From Vibrio sp. CAU 1672 (GTDB taxonomy: Bacteria > Pseudomonadota > Gammaproteobacteria > Enterobacterales > Vibrionaceae), in the NCBI RefSeq assembly GCF_029223195.1, contig NZ_JARHUF010000021.1, forward strand, positions 1 to 64,000: a DNA stretch of 64,000 nt, read 5' to 3'. The position numbers and the translations under genes were made by a program. Of this stretch, positions 1-8,877 are shown in pieces (the stretch's first letter is position 1; every line of letters starts with the position of its first letter). The notes under the pieces are model-generated. The model was not told where the DNA came from. It did no database searches and saw only the letters and a list, made by a program, of their open reading frames with translations.

Positions 1-156
1 AAACGAACAGGGCGGGCCTCAATAAAAGTGTTATGGGAAGGATGGTTCAAATTACAAACCATCCTTGAGGGCTACGAGTTAGCAATGTCTCTTGATTAGC
101 AAAACTTGTGATCAAGAGACAGGCCATGGCGACCCTTTTTATTTGCAGCTGAGCGG
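1..156. other. Non-coding end of window with two perfect inverted repeats
   Basis: No gene is visible. Two perfect 10-bp inverted repeats lie here: AAGGATGGTT/AACCATCCTT (38-47 with 57-66) and GTCTCTTGAT/ATCAAGAGAC (87-96 with 111-120). They lie downstream of the minus-strand peptide transporter and could end or stabilise its mRNA. Neither is followed by a good T-tract on the minus strand, so a terminator call is not secure. Confidence 0.45.
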
Positions 157-1554
157 TTAAGCGATTTGCGCCTGTGGCTCTTCAAGCTCTTCATTTTGTG
201 CTGCGCTGCTGTGGGTGTTTTCTGCACCGTGCATCCAGCGAACCAGGGTACCGGCAAAAATCAGCAATAACGCACCACTGATGGTGGCGGTAATCGCGAT
301 GCCGCTGAAGATAGCCATTGCACCAAGTTCACCGACTTGAGAGCCGACATAGCCTGCTACGTAGTTGGCTATCGCGTTGAAGCCGAACCAGGCACCCATC
401 ATCAGTGACGCCAGGCGTAGTGGTGCCAGCTTGGTGACCAGAGACAGGCCAATTGGCGACAGGCACAGCTCACCCAGAGTGTGGAAGAAAAACGCACCGA
501 CTAACCACAGCATTGAGGTTTTCACGCTGGTGTCACCACCTTGCTCCAGTACCGCGCCAATCATGCAAACGAAGCCGAGTGCCAAGAAGAACAGTGCCAG
601 GGCAAACTTAACTGGTGAGTTTGGTTCGCGTTTACCCAGTTTGACCCAAAACGCAGCCAGTACTGGCGCCAGGGTAATGATGAAGAATGGGTTTAAGGAC
701 TGGAACCAGGCGGTTGGTACTTCGAAGTTACCAATCATACGGTCGGTGTATTGTTGGGTGTAAATGTTCATCAGGCCACCGGCTTGCTCAAAGCCAGCCC
801 AGAACACGATAACAAACAGTCCCATCACCAGGACAACTTTCAGACGATCGACTTCTTCTTTGGTCAGTGGCTGCTTTTGGTTTGCGTTTTTCAGTGCCAT
901 ATCGCGTTTTGCCGCCGGCTCCCGACCAATGTCACCCAGCCATGATTGCGCAAAGCTCATTTGCATCACTAAGCTGATCACCATACCGATACCCGCTGCG
1001 ATAAAGCCAGCTTTCCAGCCAAATGAATCGGTTACCGAGCCAGACACCACGCCCGCGAGCAGGGCACCAATGTTGATCCCCATGTAAAAAATCGTGAATG
1101 CACCATCACGGCGATGGTCGCCTTCTGAGTAGAGATCCCCGACCATGGTGGAAATGTTTGGCTTAAACAGGCCGTTACCTGCGATAAGCAGAGCCAGACC
1201 AAGGTAAAATGCATGCAGGTTACTCAAGCCGAGGGCATCGGCAGGCAGGGCAAGTGAGAACTGGCCCAGCGCCATTAGTGCACCACCGATCAGAATAGAG
1301 CGACGTTGGCCCAGCCAGTTGTCAGCAAGGTAACCACCGATAAGTGGGGTAATGTAGACCAGGCCAGTGTAGATACCGTAGAGATCCAGCGCATCTTTGG
1401 TGGACCAGCCCAACCCGCCGTTCATCGTCGTATCTGTCAGGTACAGGACTAGAATGGCACGCATTGCATAATAAGAGAAACGTTCCCAGAGTTCGGTACC
1501 GAACAGCAGGAACAAGCCACGTGGGTGGCCGAAGTATTGATGTTGGTTTGACAT
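157..1554 (-). CDS. Proton-dependent oligopeptide transporter (POT/PTR family, DtpA-like)
   Basis: Inner-membrane MFS symporter of the POT family, predicted to import di- and tripeptides with protons. The N-terminus carries the family signature ExxER (E21, E24, R25) followed by FSYY, the motif that couples protons to peptide. About 12-14 hydrophobic segments run through the 465 residues, a normal length for the family. The C-terminal tail is short, hydrophilic and acidic. It is transcribed away from rfaH across a 330-bp intergenic region and looks monocistronic. The exact orthologue (DtpA versus DtpB type) cannot be fixed from sequence alone, so no symbol is given. Confidence 0.92.
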   Translation of the reverse strand: MSNQHQYFGHPRGLFLLFGTELWERFSYYAMRAILVLYLTDTTMNGGLGWSTKDALDLYGIYTGLVYITPLIGGYLADNWLGQRRSILIGGALMALGQFSLALPADALGLSNLHAFYLGLALLIAGNGLFKPNISTMVGDLYSEGDHRRDGAFTIFYMGINIGALLAGVVSGSVTDSFGWKAGFIAAGIGMVISLVMQMSFAQSWLGDIGREPAAKRDMALKNANQKQPLTKEEVDRLKVVLVMGLFVIVFWAGFEQAGGLMNIYTQQYTDRMIGNFEVPTAWFQSLNPFFIITLAPVLAAFWVKLGKREPNSPVKFALALFFLALGFVCMIGAVLEQGGDTSVKTSMLWLVGAFFFHTLGELCLSPIGLSLVTKLAPLRLASLMMGAWFGFNAIANYVAGYVGSQVGELGAMAIFSGIAITATISGALLLIFAGTLVRWMHGAENTHSSAAQNEELEEPQAQIA

Positions 1555-1884
1555 AAGATCAGCTAATCGTAGTTATTACATTTTCTATCGTGTCCTACAT
1601 ATACATGGCAATGCTGCACGTGACAAATGATAATATGTTGGCTTGAGTTGTCTCGTTACCTATAAGTAACTGCTTTGTCCCCATTTTATGGGGCTTATGA
1701 CTACTTTTGATGTAATTTACAAACTTAATTTCCAATTTTGGTTCTGTATAATTTTTGTGTCTTTTTGAAGGAGTTGGGGTGGGCATGCATTTCCGTGCGC
1801 CGTTTCGGATTATTGAGCGGATTGTTCATGACTGAGGTAGTCGATGATGCTAGGATTAATCCAAAACAGAATTGGCTAGTATAA
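1555..1884. other. Divergent intergenic region between the peptide transporter and rfaH
   Basis: 330 bp without a credible gene. The 63-codon frame at 1595-1786 has no recognisable protein features. The region must hold the promoters of the transporter (minus) and rfaH (plus). Small hairpins are visible at 1655-1670 (GTTAC/GTAAC) and 1679-1693 (CCCCAT-TTT-ATGGGG). No operator was recognised. Confidence 0.5.
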
Positions 1885-2382
1885 ATGAAACGTTGGTACC
1901 TCCTTTATTGTAAGCGTGGTGAGCAAGCACGGGCTGTCGCGCATTTAAGTAATCAATCGGTGGAGTGCTTTTACCCCACGATAGATGTGGAAAAAATTTC
2001 GCGCGGGAAGAGAACTAAGGTCAAAGAGCCGCTTTTTCCTTCGTATGTGTTTGCCCGGTTTGATTATGAACAGGGCCCCAGTTTTACTTCGGTACGTTCA
2101 ACCCGGGGGGTGATTGATTTTGTTCGTTTTGGAGCATTACCCAAAGAGGTGGACGAGGGGTTGGTTACTGAGTTGCTGCAGTTAGAGGCCAGCAGTGAAG
2201 ACGCTGCCGTGGAAAGTATGCCCAAATGCGGTGATGTGGTTCGGGTCAAAAGTGGCCAGTTTGCCGGCATTGACGCCATATTTCAGGAGCAGGATGGCGA
2301 GAAGCGGTCAATTATGCTGGTCAAAATGATCTCCCAGAGTGTACCGGTCAGCATCGATAACCGGAACTTGGATTTAAACTGA
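1885..2382 (+). CDS. rfaH: Transcription/translation antitermination factor RfaH
   Basis: NusG paralogue that joins RNA polymerase paused at ops elements and suppresses early termination in long operons such as those for surface polysaccharides. The 165-residue protein has an NGN domain (about residues 1-100, opening MKRWYLLYCKRGEQ, with the Rfa-type FPSYVFARF segment) and a C-terminal KOW-type domain from about 110. Length and the start residues match the RfaH family. The start has no strong Shine-Dalgarno, only an AT-rich GTATAA just before the ATG. It stands alone and converges on asnB through a shared terminator. No ops element was noticed in the window, so its targets lie elsewhere. Confidence 0.93.
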   Translation: MKRWYLLYCKRGEQARAVAHLSNQSVECFYPTIDVEKISRGKRTKVKEPLFPSYVFARFDYEQGPSFTSVRSTRGVIDFVRFGALPKEVDEGLVTELLQLEASSEDAAVESMPKCGDVVRVKSGQFAGIDAIFQEQDGEKRSIMLVKMISQSVPVSIDNRNLDLN

Positions 2383-2401
2383 ATGCGGATTGAAAGATGT
2401 A

Positions 2402-2428
2402 AAAAAAGGTGCCATTGGCACCTTTTTT
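2402..2428. terminator. Bidirectional terminator between rfaH and asnB
   Basis: Perfect 12-bp stem AAAAAAGGTGCC/GGCACCTTTTTT with a 3-nt loop gives an A-tract on one side and a T-tract on the other. It can therefore end both the rfaH (plus) and asnB (minus) transcripts. Confidence 0.85.
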
Positions 2429-2474
2429 GATGGTTTTGCACAGGCCGCCTGCTTGGGCAGGTGGCCTGTACTGC

Positions 2475-4139
2475 TTAGTAAGAATCGTTATGCACGGTTT
2501 GTACCGCACGTCCTGATGGATCAACGCAGTTCTGGAAAGACTCATCCCACTCAATTGCTTTCGCGGAAGAACACGCCACAGACGGGCCGCCTGGTACACA
2601 CTCTGCCGCTGAAGGTAGCGGGAACAACTCTTCAAAGATTTCACGGTATACGTAACCTTCTTTGGTTGTCGGTGTGTTGTAAGGGAAACGGAACTTCGCG
2701 GTCTCCATTTGCTGGTCAGAGATTTTTTGTTCTGCCACCTCTTTCAGGGTATCAATCCAGCTGTAGCCGACCCCATCAGAGAACTGCTCTTTCTGGCGCC
2801 ATGCAATTGAGTCTGGCAGGTAATGTTCAAAACACTCACGCAGGATGTGTTTTTCCATCTTGCCGTTGCCACACATTTTATCTTCCGGGTTGAGTCGCAT
2901 TGCCACGTCGATGAACTCTTTATCCAGGAAAGGCACCCGACCTTCGACACCCCATGCCGCCAGTGATTTGTTTGCCCGGGCGCAGTCGAACATGTTCAGG
3001 GCAAGCAGTTTACGTACCGTCTCTTCATGGAACTCTTTGGCGTTTGGTGCTTTGTGGAAGTACAGGTAGCCACCGAAAATCTCATCGGCACCCTCGCCAG
3101 ACAGTACCATCTTAATGCCCATCGCTTTGATTTTACGTCCCATCAGGAACATTGGCGTTGAAGCACGGATTGTGGTGACGTCGTAAGTTTCAATGTGGTA
3201 TATCACATCGCGGATCGCATCCAGGCCTTCTTGAATGGTGTAAGTCATTTCATGGTGCACGGTGCCGATTTTCTCTGCCACTTCGCGGGCGGCTTTTAAG
3301 TCTGGCGCACCCTCAAGCCCGACGGCGAAGGAGTGCAGTTGTGGCCACCACGCTTCTGACTGTTCGTCGTCTTCAATGCGCATTGCCGCAAAACGTTTGG
3401 CTACCGCAGACGTAATTGAAGAATCGAGGCCACCGGAGAGTAATACGCCATAAGGCACGTCAGTCATTAGCTGACGTTTTACCGCCGCCTCTAACGCTTC
3501 GGTCAGCTCTTCTTTGCTGGTGGTGTTGTTCTGCACTGCTGCGTATTCGTTCCAGTCACGAACATAGTAGCGGTGAGGTGCGCTGTCTCCAGAGGCGTAG
3601 TAGCAGCCCGGAGGGAACTCGCTGATGGTCTTACACACTGGCGTCAAGGCTTTCATTTCTGATGCTAAGTAGTAGTTACCATGCTCATCATAGCCTTGGT
3701 ACAAAGGAATAATACCGATATGGTCACGACCCACCAGGTAGAGATCTTTTTCTTCATCATAAAGGATGAAAGCAAAAATACCGTTTAGTTCTTCAAGTAG
3801 CTTGGGACCCATTTCTTGGTAAAGCGCTAAAATCACTTCACAATCTGAGTCAGTCTGGAAATCGTATTTGTCCGCATAGCGGGCACGCAGCTCTTTGTGG
3901 TTATAGATTTCGCCATTTACTGCCAGGATGAGTTTGTTACAAGGGCTATAAAGAGGTTGGGCACCGCTGTTCAAGCCAACGATCGCCAAACGCTCGTGAG
4001 CCAGAATTGCACGATCTGAGGCGTAGATACCAGACCAGTCCGGGCCACGGTGGCGAAGCTTTTTCGACATCTCCAGTGCAATTGGACGCAATGCCGCTGC
4101 ATCACTTTTAATATCTAAAATGCCAAATACTGAACACAT
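2475..4139 (-). CDS. asnB: Asparagine synthase B (glutamine-hydrolysing)
   Basis: Makes asparagine from aspartate, ATP and glutamine. It is a class II amidotransferase: after Met removal the N-terminal nucleophile is Cys2 (MCSVFGIL), with the glutaminase domain over about 1-190. The synthetase domain carries the PP-loop SGGLDSS at residues 235-241. The length of 554 residues is normal for the family. It lies at the edge of the nag cluster, as in enterobacteria, but here a cation antiporter lies between it and nagC rather than nagD. A 229-bp gap upstream suggests its own promoter. Confidence 0.96.
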   Translation of the reverse strand: MCSVFGILDIKSDAAALRPIALEMSKKLRHRGPDWSGIYASDRAILAHERLAIVGLNSGAQPLYSPCNKLILAVNGEIYNHKELRARYADKYDFQTDSDCEVILALYQEMGPKLLEELNGIFAFILYDEEKDLYLVGRDHIGIIPLYQGYDEHGNYYLASEMKALTPVCKTISEFPPGCYYASGDSAPHRYYVRDWNEYAAVQNNTTSKEELTEALEAAVKRQLMTDVPYGVLLSGGLDSSITSAVAKRFAAMRIEDDEQSEAWWPQLHSFAVGLEGAPDLKAAREVAEKIGTVHHEMTYTIQEGLDAIRDVIYHIETYDVTTIRASTPMFLMGRKIKAMGIKMVLSGEGADEIFGGYLYFHKAPNAKEFHEETVRKLLALNMFDCARANKSLAAWGVEGRVPFLDKEFIDVAMRLNPEDKMCGNGKMEKHILRECFEHYLPDSIAWRQKEQFSDGVGYSWIDTLKEVAEQKISDQQMETAKFRFPYNTPTTKEGYVYREIFEELFPLPSAAECVPGGPSVACSSAKAIEWDESFQNCVDPSGRAVQTVHNDSY

Positions 4140-4320
4140 ACAACATCCTTTTTAAACTAAACACTATTTAATCGGTATGGCTTCAATTTGCCACTATGAG
4201 TAAAAAAAGCAACGTTTAGTACCGATAAAAATGATAAAAGGACTTGTTGGGTAAATATTATTTAATTTATTGCTTGTTTTGGTGAATAAAATCAAGGTTT
4301 GGTATGAATAACGCACAAAA

Positions 4321-4343
4321 AAGCCTTCTCTAAGAGAAGGCTT
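4321..4343 (-). terminator. Terminator of the CPA2 antiporter gene
   Basis: Perfect 10-bp stem AAGCCTTCTC/GAGAAGGCTT with a 3-nt loop. On the minus strand it is followed by TTTTGTG, as expected for an intrinsic terminator placed just after the antiporter stop codon. Confidence 0.8.
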
Positions 4344-4368
4344 GGCGGTGACGGGCGAATTCAGGCGA

Positions 4369-5955
4369 TTAGTTTGGCGAGAAGCTGGGATGCAACTGAT
4401 CACACACATGACGGGCAAAACCGCTCCCGGCCTCGCTGTAGATATTGAATGCTGCGTCAGCGCCATTCTCGAGTAACTCGTCGCGCTGGTCCGGGTACTC
4501 GGCAATGGCGGCAATTTGGCCTTTATAATGACGTCGTTTGAGCTGCGCTAAGGCTACTTGATTTCCTTGGTGATGAGGCATGGCCAACAGCACCAGTTTG
4601 ACATGGCCGGTGTCTAAGATACGTTCCCAGAAATCAGGGTCAGTGGCGTCACCGGCAATCACGTTGCGTCCTTCGTTTCGATGCTGGAGGGCGGTTTCAT
4701 CCCTTACTTCGACCCCCAGGGAAATCTTACCGTAACGTGCGCGCAGTTCATCATAGGCACCAGTGCCAATCCGGCCCATCCCGAGGATCAATACTTGCGC
4801 ATGCCCCGGGTTGATGAGTTGGTCACGTTGGTTGAGTTTTTCTGCTGCGGTTTCCTGTAACCACTTGCCGGAGTGCTGGTAAATCTGGTGTCCCAGGCGA
4901 TTCAGTGGCGCTGCGATGATGAATGATAGCGAAACGGCGACGGCGATAGCGACCAGTATATCGTTTGTCATCCAGCCCATTTTGTAAGCAAGGCCACTGA
5001 CAATCAGGCCAAATTCGCTGTAGTTAAACAGGGATAATGAGGCGAGCAAAGAAGTGCGAACGCGGAACTTGAAATGATTGATGGTTAAAAAGTACAACAC
5101 ACCTTTGATCGGCAGCAGTAACAGGAACAGCAGCGCTAAGCCCACCCCGGTGCTGCTGAGTGATGCCGAAAGGCCAATGTTGAGGAAAAAGCACACCAAA
5201 AACAGCTCTTTCATGTTAAACAGCGCTTTAGACAGTTCTGAAGCTTTCGGGTGGCCAGCCAGGAGCATCCCGAGTATCAAAGCGCCTAAGTCGGGCTTCA
5301 TGCCGACCAGTTCAAACAAGCCGGCACCGGCGACTAACGCAAAAAAGATACCACACAAAACCAGCATCTCACCGTGGCCTACTTTGTCGAGCAGGCGGTA
5401 AGCAAGGGGGCGCAACAGCGGCAGGGCGAATAAGCCGATCGCATACCATTCGGGGATTTTGCCGGTCGAAGCGGTGAGGAAGATCACAGCAAAGATATCC
5501 TGCATGACCAGAATGCCAATCGCCAGGGTACCGTATGTGGCGTTCATCTCACCTTTTTCCTGCAGGGTTTTAACGGCAAAGACGGTACTTGAAAATGACA
5601 GGGCAAACGCCAGCAGCAAAATTTGCCCACTGTCCATGCTCGCCAGTGATGTAATCCCCAACAGTTTTAAGCCGAAACAGGATAAAGCAAAAAAAGCGGT
5701 CGAGAGAAGATTATGCACAGTCGCGCCGGCCCAGATCTCTTTCGAGAGCAGAGTTTTGATCTCGAGTTTTAAGCCGATGGTGAAGAGCAGCAGGGTCACA
5801 CCGAGATCCGCTAAGGTAATAATGGTTTCGTTGCTTTGGTAGCCAAAGGTGTGTAAACCAAATCCGGCTAACAGGAAGCCAACCAGAGGCGGAAGGTGAC
5901 ATTTGAGAGCAATGAAGCCAGCAATAAATGCTGTGGTTATTAGAATAATTTCCAT
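4369..5955 (-). CDS. CPA2-family cation:proton antiporter with C-terminal NAD-binding RCK domain
   Basis: Inner-membrane monovalent cation/proton exchanger of the Kef/YbaL type. Residues 1-350 are almost continuously hydrophobic (about 12 segments) and hold the CPA2 QD pair (Q152, D153). The cytoplasmic part from about residue 386 is a Rossmann-type TrkA-N/RCK domain with a glycine motif (GMGRIG, 392-397), which in relatives gates transport through NAD(H). At 528 residues it is shorter than KefB/KefC. Terminators on both sides mark it as a single-gene unit. The ion transported and its physiological role cannot be read from the sequence. Confidence 0.88.
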   Translation of the reverse strand: MEIILITTAFIAGFIALKCHLPPLVGFLLAGFGLHTFGYQSNETIITLADLGVTLLLFTIGLKLEIKTLLSKEIWAGATVHNLLSTAFFALSCFGLKLLGITSLASMDSGQILLLAFALSFSSTVFAVKTLQEKGEMNATYGTLAIGILVMQDIFAVIFLTASTGKIPEWYAIGLFALPLLRPLAYRLLDKVGHGEMLVLCGIFFALVAGAGLFELVGMKPDLGALILGMLLAGHPKASELSKALFNMKELFLVCFFLNIGLSASLSSTGVGLALLFLLLLPIKGVLYFLTINHFKFRVRTSLLASLSLFNYSEFGLIVSGLAYKMGWMTNDILVAIAVAVSLSFIIAAPLNRLGHQIYQHSGKWLQETAAEKLNQRDQLINPGHAQVLILGMGRIGTGAYDELRARYGKISLGVEVRDETALQHRNEGRNVIAGDATDPDFWERILDTGHVKLVLLAMPHHQGNQVALAQLKRRHYKGQIAAIAEYPDQRDELLENGADAAFNIYSEAGSGFARHVCDQLHPSFSPN

Positions 5956-5985
5956 ACTGTTGAGCTATATCCCTGATGTATAAAA

Positions 5986-6009
5986 ACGGGCTGTGAATTC
6001 ACAGCCCGT
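5986..6009 (-). terminator. Terminator of the nagA-nagC unit
   Basis: The 24-bp perfect palindrome, starting ACGGGCTGTG and centred on GAATTC, is followed on the minus strand by TTTTTATAC. It lies just downstream of the nagC stop codon and separates the nag genes from the antiporter. Confidence 0.85.
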
Positions 6010-6036
6010 AATTGTAACTCAATTAGTTGTATAAAC

Positions 6037-7251
6037 TTAGTCTTCAAGTAACTTTTGTAATAAAACACCATTAAGCATAGCGCGCTTGATCATAGCAAAA
6101 GCGCCCATGGTGGGGTGTTTGTCGATCTGAGAAGCGACGATTGGTAACTCATTATGGAATGTTTTGAGTGACTGATTTTCGACATTGCGTTGGATTGCAG
6201 GAAAGACAATCTCTTCGGCGGCAGTAATACTGCCGGCAATGACAATTTTCTGTGGGTTAAACAAGTTGACGGTAATGGCTATCGCTTTGCCAAGTTGATT
6301 ACCAACGCGGACTAAGCTTTGTTTCGCCAGTTCATCACCGTTCATTGCATGGGTACAGATATCTTCAATCGTAATGCTTTCCAGCTGAGTCAGGCTCGAC
6401 TCATAGCCTTGTGCGATGAGCTTTTTCACTCGTTGTACAATGGCTGGGTTTGCCGCTACGGTCTCCAGACAACCAAAGTTGCCACATTGGCATTGTTCAC
6501 CCAGAGGGTCGATTTGGATATGACCGATTTCACCGACGTTGCGGTTGAAACCAAGAAATACCTGGCCATTGACGATAATTCCGGCCCCGGTGCCCCGGTG
6601 GACACTGACCAGGATGGAATCCTGACAATCCTGGCTGGCACCAAAGTAGTGTTCTGCCAAGGCCATACCGCGGACATCATTGCCGACAAAGCAGGCAGTA
6701 TTGAATTTTTCCCGGATGATTTCACCCAGCGCCATATTATCGATATCGGTGTTTGGCATGTACTCAACTACGCCCGTCGTCGGGTTTACCAGGCCCGGGA
6801 GGGTGATGCCAATGGCGATCAGTTGCGTGATTTTATCCTGGAAGCGGGCGATAAACTCTTTGATGAGTTCAACCAAACCGGCAATAAGATCAGCCTGGTT
6901 GGTGTAGTGAAGTTCATGTTGATCTTCTGCCAGTGCGGTTCCACCCAGGTCATAGAGACAAAAATGGACATAATCTCGCCCTAAACGAACCGCAATGGAG
7001 TGAAACGGTTTGACTTCAGTGGTGAGCGAGATTGCTCTGCGCCCACCGGTGGATGCTTGCTGCGCGACTTCTTTGATCAGACCGCGCTCGAGAAGCTGGC
7101 GGGTGATTTTGGTAACACTTGCGGGGGCAAGTTGACTCACATCTGCCACTTGGATGCGGGAGATTGGACCTTGTTGGTCAATCAACCTATAAACAGCTGC
7201 GCTGTTTAGTTGTTTTACTAAATCTACATTACCAATCTGTCCGCCATTCAT
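6037..7251 (-). CDS. nagC: N-acetylglucosamine repressor NagC (ROK family)
   Basis: Repressor of the amino-sugar genes that is relieved by GlcNAc-6-phosphate. The N-terminal winged helix-turn-helix (about residues 15-65) has the ROK pattern SVTKITRQLLERGLI. The ROK sugar-kinase-like domain follows, with a structural zinc site made by H244 and C254, C256 and C261 in the CxCGxxGCxE motif. The length of 404 residues is normal. It starts 2 bp after the nagA stop codon, so the two are co-transcribed as nagA-nagC and the repressor is probably autoregulated. Candidate operators lie upstream of nagA. Confidence 0.95.
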   Translation of the reverse strand: MNGGQIGNVDLVKQLNSAAVYRLIDQQGPISRIQVADVSQLAPASVTKITRQLLERGLIKEVAQQASTGGRRAISLTTEVKPFHSIAVRLGRDYVHFCLYDLGGTALAEDQHELHYTNQADLIAGLVELIKEFIARFQDKITQLIAIGITLPGLVNPTTGVVEYMPNTDIDNMALGEIIREKFNTACFVGNDVRGMALAEHYFGASQDCQDSILVSVHRGTGAGIIVNGQVFLGFNRNVGEIGHIQIDPLGEQCQCGNFGCLETVAANPAIVQRVKKLIAQGYESSLTQLESITIEDICTHAMNGDELAKQSLVRVGNQLGKAIAITVNLFNPQKIVIAGSITAAEEIVFPAIQRNVENQSLKTFHNELPIVASQIDKHPTMGAFAMIKRAMLNGVLLQKLLED

Positions 7252-7253
7252 GC

Positions 7254-8390
7254 TTATTTTTGCTCGTATTGTCCGTTAACCACCGTCGCTTTAATGTTGA
7301 AGTCACGATCGAAAATAGCCAGGTTTGCCACCATACCTTTTCGTACCCGGCCAAGGCGATTCTCAACACCGATTGCGGTAGCAGGATACAGTGTGGCCAT
7401 TCGTAATGCTTCATCTAAAGCGATGCCTGCGTGCTCAACAGCATTCTGAACTGCTTCTATCATTGTCAGTGCTGAGCCGCCGAGTGTGCCGTTTTCATCA
7501 ACACACTTACCGTTTCGGTAATATACTTTCTTACCGACAAAAATAAAGTGATCAATGTTTGCACCTGCCGGAGCTGTGGCATCGGTCACCAAAACAAGCT
7601 TATCGCCTTTGATTTTATGAGCAATTCGGATGTTGGCATAATCGACATGGAAGCCGTCGGCAATGATGCCGGCGTACACGTCCGGTGTATCGTAGATGGC
7701 ACCAACAACCCCCGGCTCCCGGCCAACGATCGGTGTCATCGCATTGAACAGGTGGGTCGCAAATGTAATGCCTGCTTCAAAACCGCGGCGGGCTTCGGCA
7801 TACGTCGCGTTGGTATGTCCAATCGAAACGACGATGCCAGCTGCTTTCAAGCGTGCAATGTGCTCAGGATCGTTTAGTTCTGGTGCCAGGGTTACTTTCG
7901 CAATAATGTCAGCGTTAGCGCACATAAGGTCGATCATGGTGTCGTCAGAACGGCGAATGAACTCAACGTTATGAATGCCCTTTTTGGCGACGTTCAGATA
8001 GGGGCCTTCTAAGTGTAATCCCAGCGATTGATTTTGATATTTGTCGTGATAGTCACGTGCCGCACTGATGGCGGTGCGCATGTCTTGATCAGAAGAGGTG
8101 ATTAACGTCGGCAAGAAACTTGTACAACCAGATTTTAAGTTGGCTTCGTGCATTATTTGCATCGTTTCTGGGGTGATTTCGTCATTGAGCATGACGCCAC
8201 CACAACCATTTAGCTGGAGGTCAATGAAACCAGGACTTAGGTTCGCACCATCCAAATTTTTTGTTTCGATGCCTTCTGGTAGTTCAGTAACTGGCACGAT
8301 CGAATGAATCTGATCGTGGTTGATGATGACCGCATGATCGGTGAGCACATCGCTACCGGTATAGATTTTACAGTTACTTAGCGCGTACAT
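7254..8390 (-). CDS. nagA: N-acetylglucosamine-6-phosphate deacetylase
   Basis: Cytoplasmic amidohydrolase that removes acetate from GlcNAc-6-phosphate, the first step after NagE-mediated uptake. Metal and catalytic residues are all visible: E128 in HLEGP, H192 in GHTNA, H213 in THLFNAMTP, and the catalytic aspartate D270 in VTDATAPAG. At 378 residues it matches the family. It is the first gene of the nagA-nagC unit and is divergent from nagE. No nagB (deaminase) follows, so the next step must be encoded outside this window. Confidence 0.96.
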   Translation of the reverse strand: MYALSNCKIYTGSDVLTDHAVIINHDQIHSIVPVTELPEGIETKNLDGANLSPGFIDLQLNGCGGVMLNDEITPETMQIMHEANLKSGCTSFLPTLITSSDQDMRTAISAARDYHDKYQNQSLGLHLEGPYLNVAKKGIHNVEFIRRSDDTMIDLMCANADIIAKVTLAPELNDPEHIARLKAAGIVVSIGHTNATYAEARRGFEAGITFATHLFNAMTPIVGREPGVVGAIYDTPDVYAGIIADGFHVDYANIRIAHKIKGDKLVLVTDATAPAGANIDHFIFVGKKVYYRNGKCVDENGTLGGSALTMIEAVQNAVEHAGIALDEALRMATLYPATAIGVENRLGRVRKGMVANLAIFDRDFNIKATVVNGQYEQK

Positions 8391-8678
8391 AGTCAGCTAA
8401 TCCTTATACTAGAGATTTTCAAGTCTATCTCGTGATCTGGCGCTTGAGTGGCGAAATCAGTAGCGACTTACTTTTTACCACTGAATTAGATCACGAGTTA
8501 AATACAGCAAGGTGCGTTATATGGATATTGTTTTTACTATAAGCGCCTGAAAAATATATTATTAATTGGCTTTTACGGTTATTTTCCACAGCAAACTTAC
8601 TAATTGTTACCTACTAATATACCAAAAAAACGCGGAACATTTTGAGCATTAGGTAGGAAAACCCTATCGCCAAAATGC

Positions 8679-8700
8679 TATTTTTTCGCATAATAAAATA
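8679..8700. promoter_or_regulatory. Candidate NagC operator 1
   Basis: The 22-bp imperfect palindrome has TATTTT and AAAATA arms around a TTCGCATAAT centre. This fits the known layout of NagC boxes (AT-rich arms, CG in the middle). Its position between nagA and nagE supports the call. It is a pattern match by eye and unscored. Confidence 0.55.
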
Positions 8701-8746
8701 AGTTTTATGATCTGGCTAGCAAAATCCATGCGGAATGAGCATTTGT

Positions 8747-8762
8747 GGTGACTGTGATCACA
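8747..8762. promoter_or_regulatory. Candidate CRP site upstream of nagE
   Basis: GGTGA-CTGTGA-TCACA matches the CRP pattern TGTGA-N6-TCACA at 9 of 10 core positions. It sits between the two NagC-like boxes, about 115 bp before the nagE start codon, where cAMP-CRP activation would be expected for a PTS gene. Confidence 0.5.
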
Positions 8763-8774
8763 AACGAAGAGGTT

Positions 8775-8796
8775 TTAATTTGCGGAGCAAAATTAA
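8775..8796. promoter_or_regulatory. Candidate NagC operator 2
   Basis: TTAATTT and AAATTAA arms flank a GC-bearing centre (GCGGAGCA), the second NagC-like palindrome in the region. Its spacing from operator 1 is about 96 bp centre to centre, compatible with the DNA looping described for NagC between nagE and nagB in E. coli. Confidence 0.5.
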
Positions 8797-8877
8797 TTTC
8801 ATAAACTGAAATGGACTAAATTGAACGACTGAAATAAGTCATTCGAAGAAGATTACATCCTATAGGGGGAACTAAAG

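Larger units (their letters stand above)
8391..8877. promoter_or_regulatory. Divergent nagA / nagE control region
   Basis: 487 bp with no credible gene, carrying the promoters of nagAC (minus) and nagE (plus). It is AT-rich and contains two NagC-like palindromes and a CRP-like site, annotated separately. A long leader is likely on at least one side. An AGGGGGA ribosome binding site at about 8864-8870 precedes the nagE GTG start. Confidence 0.65.

Noticed and set aside
1595..1786. 63-codon frame on the minus strand upstream of rfaH
   Set aside because: Composition is random-like, no ribosome binding site, and it occupies the divergent promoter region.
6319..6984. 221-codon plus-strand frame within nagC
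   Set aside because: It lies wholly antisense to nagC, whose product is clearly recognised; an example of the many shadow frames in this window.
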